Shown: in pieces, positions 13,852-14,947 of the stretch
Position numbering within the stretch: position 1 is the first letter of the stretch
Layout: each line of letters begins with the position of its first letter
NCBI GenBank assembly: GCA_005882905.1
Contig: VBBG01000035.1
Span: 1-14,947 of the forward strand
Source: Candidatus Bathyarchaeota archaeon
GTDB taxonomy: Archaea > Thermoproteota > Bathyarchaeia > 40CM-2-53-6
Reading direction: 5' to 3'
Length of the DNA stretch: 14,947 nt
Translations under genes and position numbers: made by a program
The notes under the pieces: generated by a model
Seen by the model: only the letters and a program-made list of their open reading frames with translations
What the model was told of the DNA's origin: nothing
The model's database searches: none

Positions 13852-14142
13852 ATGACTAGGGCCGTTCGACACGCGGCAGAGAAGAGTCTGGAAGCACCAC
13901 ACGTGCCCTTCGAGGAATTCTCAGTCAAGGAACTCGACTACTTGGTCCGCCAATTGGAGAAGGCTAAGCCGGCAGGCGCGACCGTGGAGGTGTCGGCGAT
14001 GGAGGATTCCCACCACTCACCGTGTCTTCAGGAGATGCAAGCCATCGTGGTTCAATCGGTCGGTCCCGAGGGACAGCCGGTGGAGACGTACTTCATGTAT
14101 CAATACTGTCCGGCGTGCAAGCTGGCCGTAAGAGTCCTCTAG
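13852..14142 (+). CDS. Small conserved-looking protein with possible Cys/His zinc site, function unknown
   Basis: A 96-residue protein. The ATG at 13852 has a clear Shine-Dalgarno site AGGTGG 4 nt upstream. The N-terminal half is helical and charged (FSVKELDYLVRQLEKAKPAG). The C-terminal half looks like beta strands and carries DSHHSPC (H54, H55, C58) and YCPACKLAVRV (C86, C89), a possible metal site. There is no signal peptide or membrane segment. I do not recognise the family. It is the second small Cys-rich gene in a row on this strand and converges with the LeuRS gene, 6 nt between stop codons. Confidence 0.7.
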   Translation: MTRAVRHAAEKSLEAPHVPFEEFSVKELDYLVRQLEKAKPAGATVEVSAMEDSHHSPCLQEMQAIVVQSVGPEGQPVETYFMYQYCPACKLAVRVL

Positions 14143-14148
14143 CGTGTT

Positions 14149-14947
14149 CTACTCGATGAAGATGGCCGGGCGGTAGGGCTCGGCGAACCTGGACCTTCCT
14201 TTCGGATCACGGAGCTCCTTTTCTCCTTCCTGCGAGACGTGAATCTCGGCTCTGAATTCGCGCTTGAAGAAGTCTGATGCATCTTCCAGAACCTTCTTCT
14301 CGTCTGGTTGGACTCCGACTCTTGATTCGCGCAATTCTTCTTTCATCTGAGTTGCTTGTTGGTACGATTTTGCGGCGTAGTCTGCGGCTGGCTTTCCTAT
14401 CGCCCGCAGATCCGGGTCGGACATGATCTCCTTGATGAACTCGCCCTGTCTCTTAGGATCGCTCTGCGCAGCAGTGAGGGCTTTCTGGTATATGCTCAAT
14501 TTCCACTGTCCAGCCGCGTAGTAGGTGATGCTCTTGGCTGTGAGGCCTGTCGCTTTCAGAATTTCTCCAGTATCTTCGAGGGTCTGCTTTACGATCGACT
14601 CTGAAGCTTCAGCTGTCTTGTCGTGGAACCGGTCGTCAGGCTTGGGCCACTCCGCTCGAACGACCAATCCCTTGTTTCCCAGAGTGAACCACATCTCTTC
14701 AGCCACGTGGGGTGCCAGTGGGGCCAGCATTCGTGCTTTTGAATCGAATACCTGTCTGAGAACCTGGTTTCGCGCGTCTCCCTTTGTTTTCTTCGGTCCT
14801 AGTCTACGCTGATACCAAGCGGCATCGTTCTCTAGATGGTACAGGACGATGTTTACGACCTCTCTCACTCTCAATCGCTCCATCGCCGCGGTTGCTGCTT
14901 CAATTGCTCTGTTGAGACGACTAAGCATCCACCGGTCGAGTGTCGAG
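14149..14947 (-). CDS. leuS: Leucyl-tRNA synthetase, C-terminal part (partial)
   Basis: The frame is open to the right edge of the window, so the catalytic domain lies outside; about 265 residues are seen. TLDRWMLSRLNRAIE followed by VREVVNIVLYHLENDAAWYQRR is the start of the class Ia anticodon-binding helical domain, in the form 'DrWllsrln... lqnd..wY..R' typical of archaeal/eukaryotic-type LeuRS. Further on come LAPLAPHVAEEMW and VRAEWPKPDD. The rest is the charged archaeal C-terminal extension (EFIKEIMSDPDLR, then FFKREFRAEIHVSQE) ending in EPYRPAIFIE, which binds the long arm of tRNA-Leu. LeuRS is favoured over Val/IleRS by the last domain and the ending. Confidence 0.9.
   Translation of the reverse strand, partial: STLDRWMLSRLNRAIEAATAAMERLRVREVVNIVLYHLENDAAWYQRRLGPKKTKGDARNQVLRQVFDSKARMLAPLAPHVAEEMWFTLGNKGLVVRAEWPKPDDRFHDKTAEASESIVKQTLEDTGEILKATGLTAKSITYYAAGQWKLSIYQKALTAAQSDPKRQGEFIKEIMSDPDLRAIGKPAADYAAKSYQQATQMKEELRESRVGVQPDEKKVLEDASDFFKREFRAEIHVSQEGEKELRDPKGRSRFAEPYRPAIFIE

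Noticed and set aside
13761..13859. 32-codon plus-strand frame (begins MTIDEPLGV) ending inside the start of the 96-residue gene
   Set aside because: No Shine-Dalgarno site, very short, no recognisable motif; more likely leader sequence.

Overview
This window is archaeal chromosome of about 53% G+C (estimated by eye). It carries a full SRP54, aIF5A with the deoxyhypusine synthase that modifies it, an archaeal Nob1 (PIN plus zinc ribbon), an archaeal nicotinate phosphoribosyltransferase with a zinc ribbon, an HTH-phosphoribosyltransferase regulator of the GfcR type, a RecJ-like DHH protein, a PUA-type NSUN RNA methyltransferase and an archaeal-type LeuRS. TATA-like boxes lie about 25-45 nt before several starts, and leaders are short. 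The gene set looks like a deep TACK-type lineage (for example Bathyarchaeia or an early Nitrososphaeria branch), but that placement is inference. UUG starts are unusually common.

Layout. 1-162 (-) is the start of an Ldh2-type malate/lactate dehydrogenase cut by the window edge. Divergent from it are a nitroreductase (251-772 +) and a GNAT acetyltransferase (784-1347 +), which face GTP cyclohydrolase II (ribA, 1352-2083 -). 2084-2494 is noncoding, with hairpins and palindromes upstream of ribA. 2495-5187 (-) is a compact aIF5A-deoxyhypusine synthase-SRP54 operon. Divergent from it is NAD kinase-Nob1 (5301-6652 +), whose last gene overlaps the stop codon of the convergent nicotinate phosphoribosyltransferase (6649-7842 -). 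Then come the GfcR-like regulator (7974-8597 +), a small ribbon-helix-helix-like protein (8707-8931 +) and a P5CDH-like aldehyde dehydrogenase (9098-10684 +). 10685-11096 is noncoding and ends in a T-rich tract. 11097-13397 (-) is an NSUN methyltransferase frame, interrupted by an in-frame UGA and apparently missing about 20 residues, followed directly by the DHH protein. On the right are two small putative zinc-binding proteins (13505-13708 + and 13852-14142 +) and the C-terminal part of leucyl-tRNA synthetase (14149-14947 -).

Functional themes are translation (LeuRS, aIF5A and hypusination, Nob1, NSUN), protein targeting (SRP54), NAD(P) metabolism (nicotinate phosphoribosyltransferase, NAD kinase) and flavins (RibA, and a nitroreductase that probably uses FMN). 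No mobile element, CRISPR array, tRNA or rRNA was seen. The observations most worth checking are the interrupted NSUN gene, two genes whose only well-placed start appears to be AUA, and the structured region upstream of ribA. No clearly new multi-gene system is visible.
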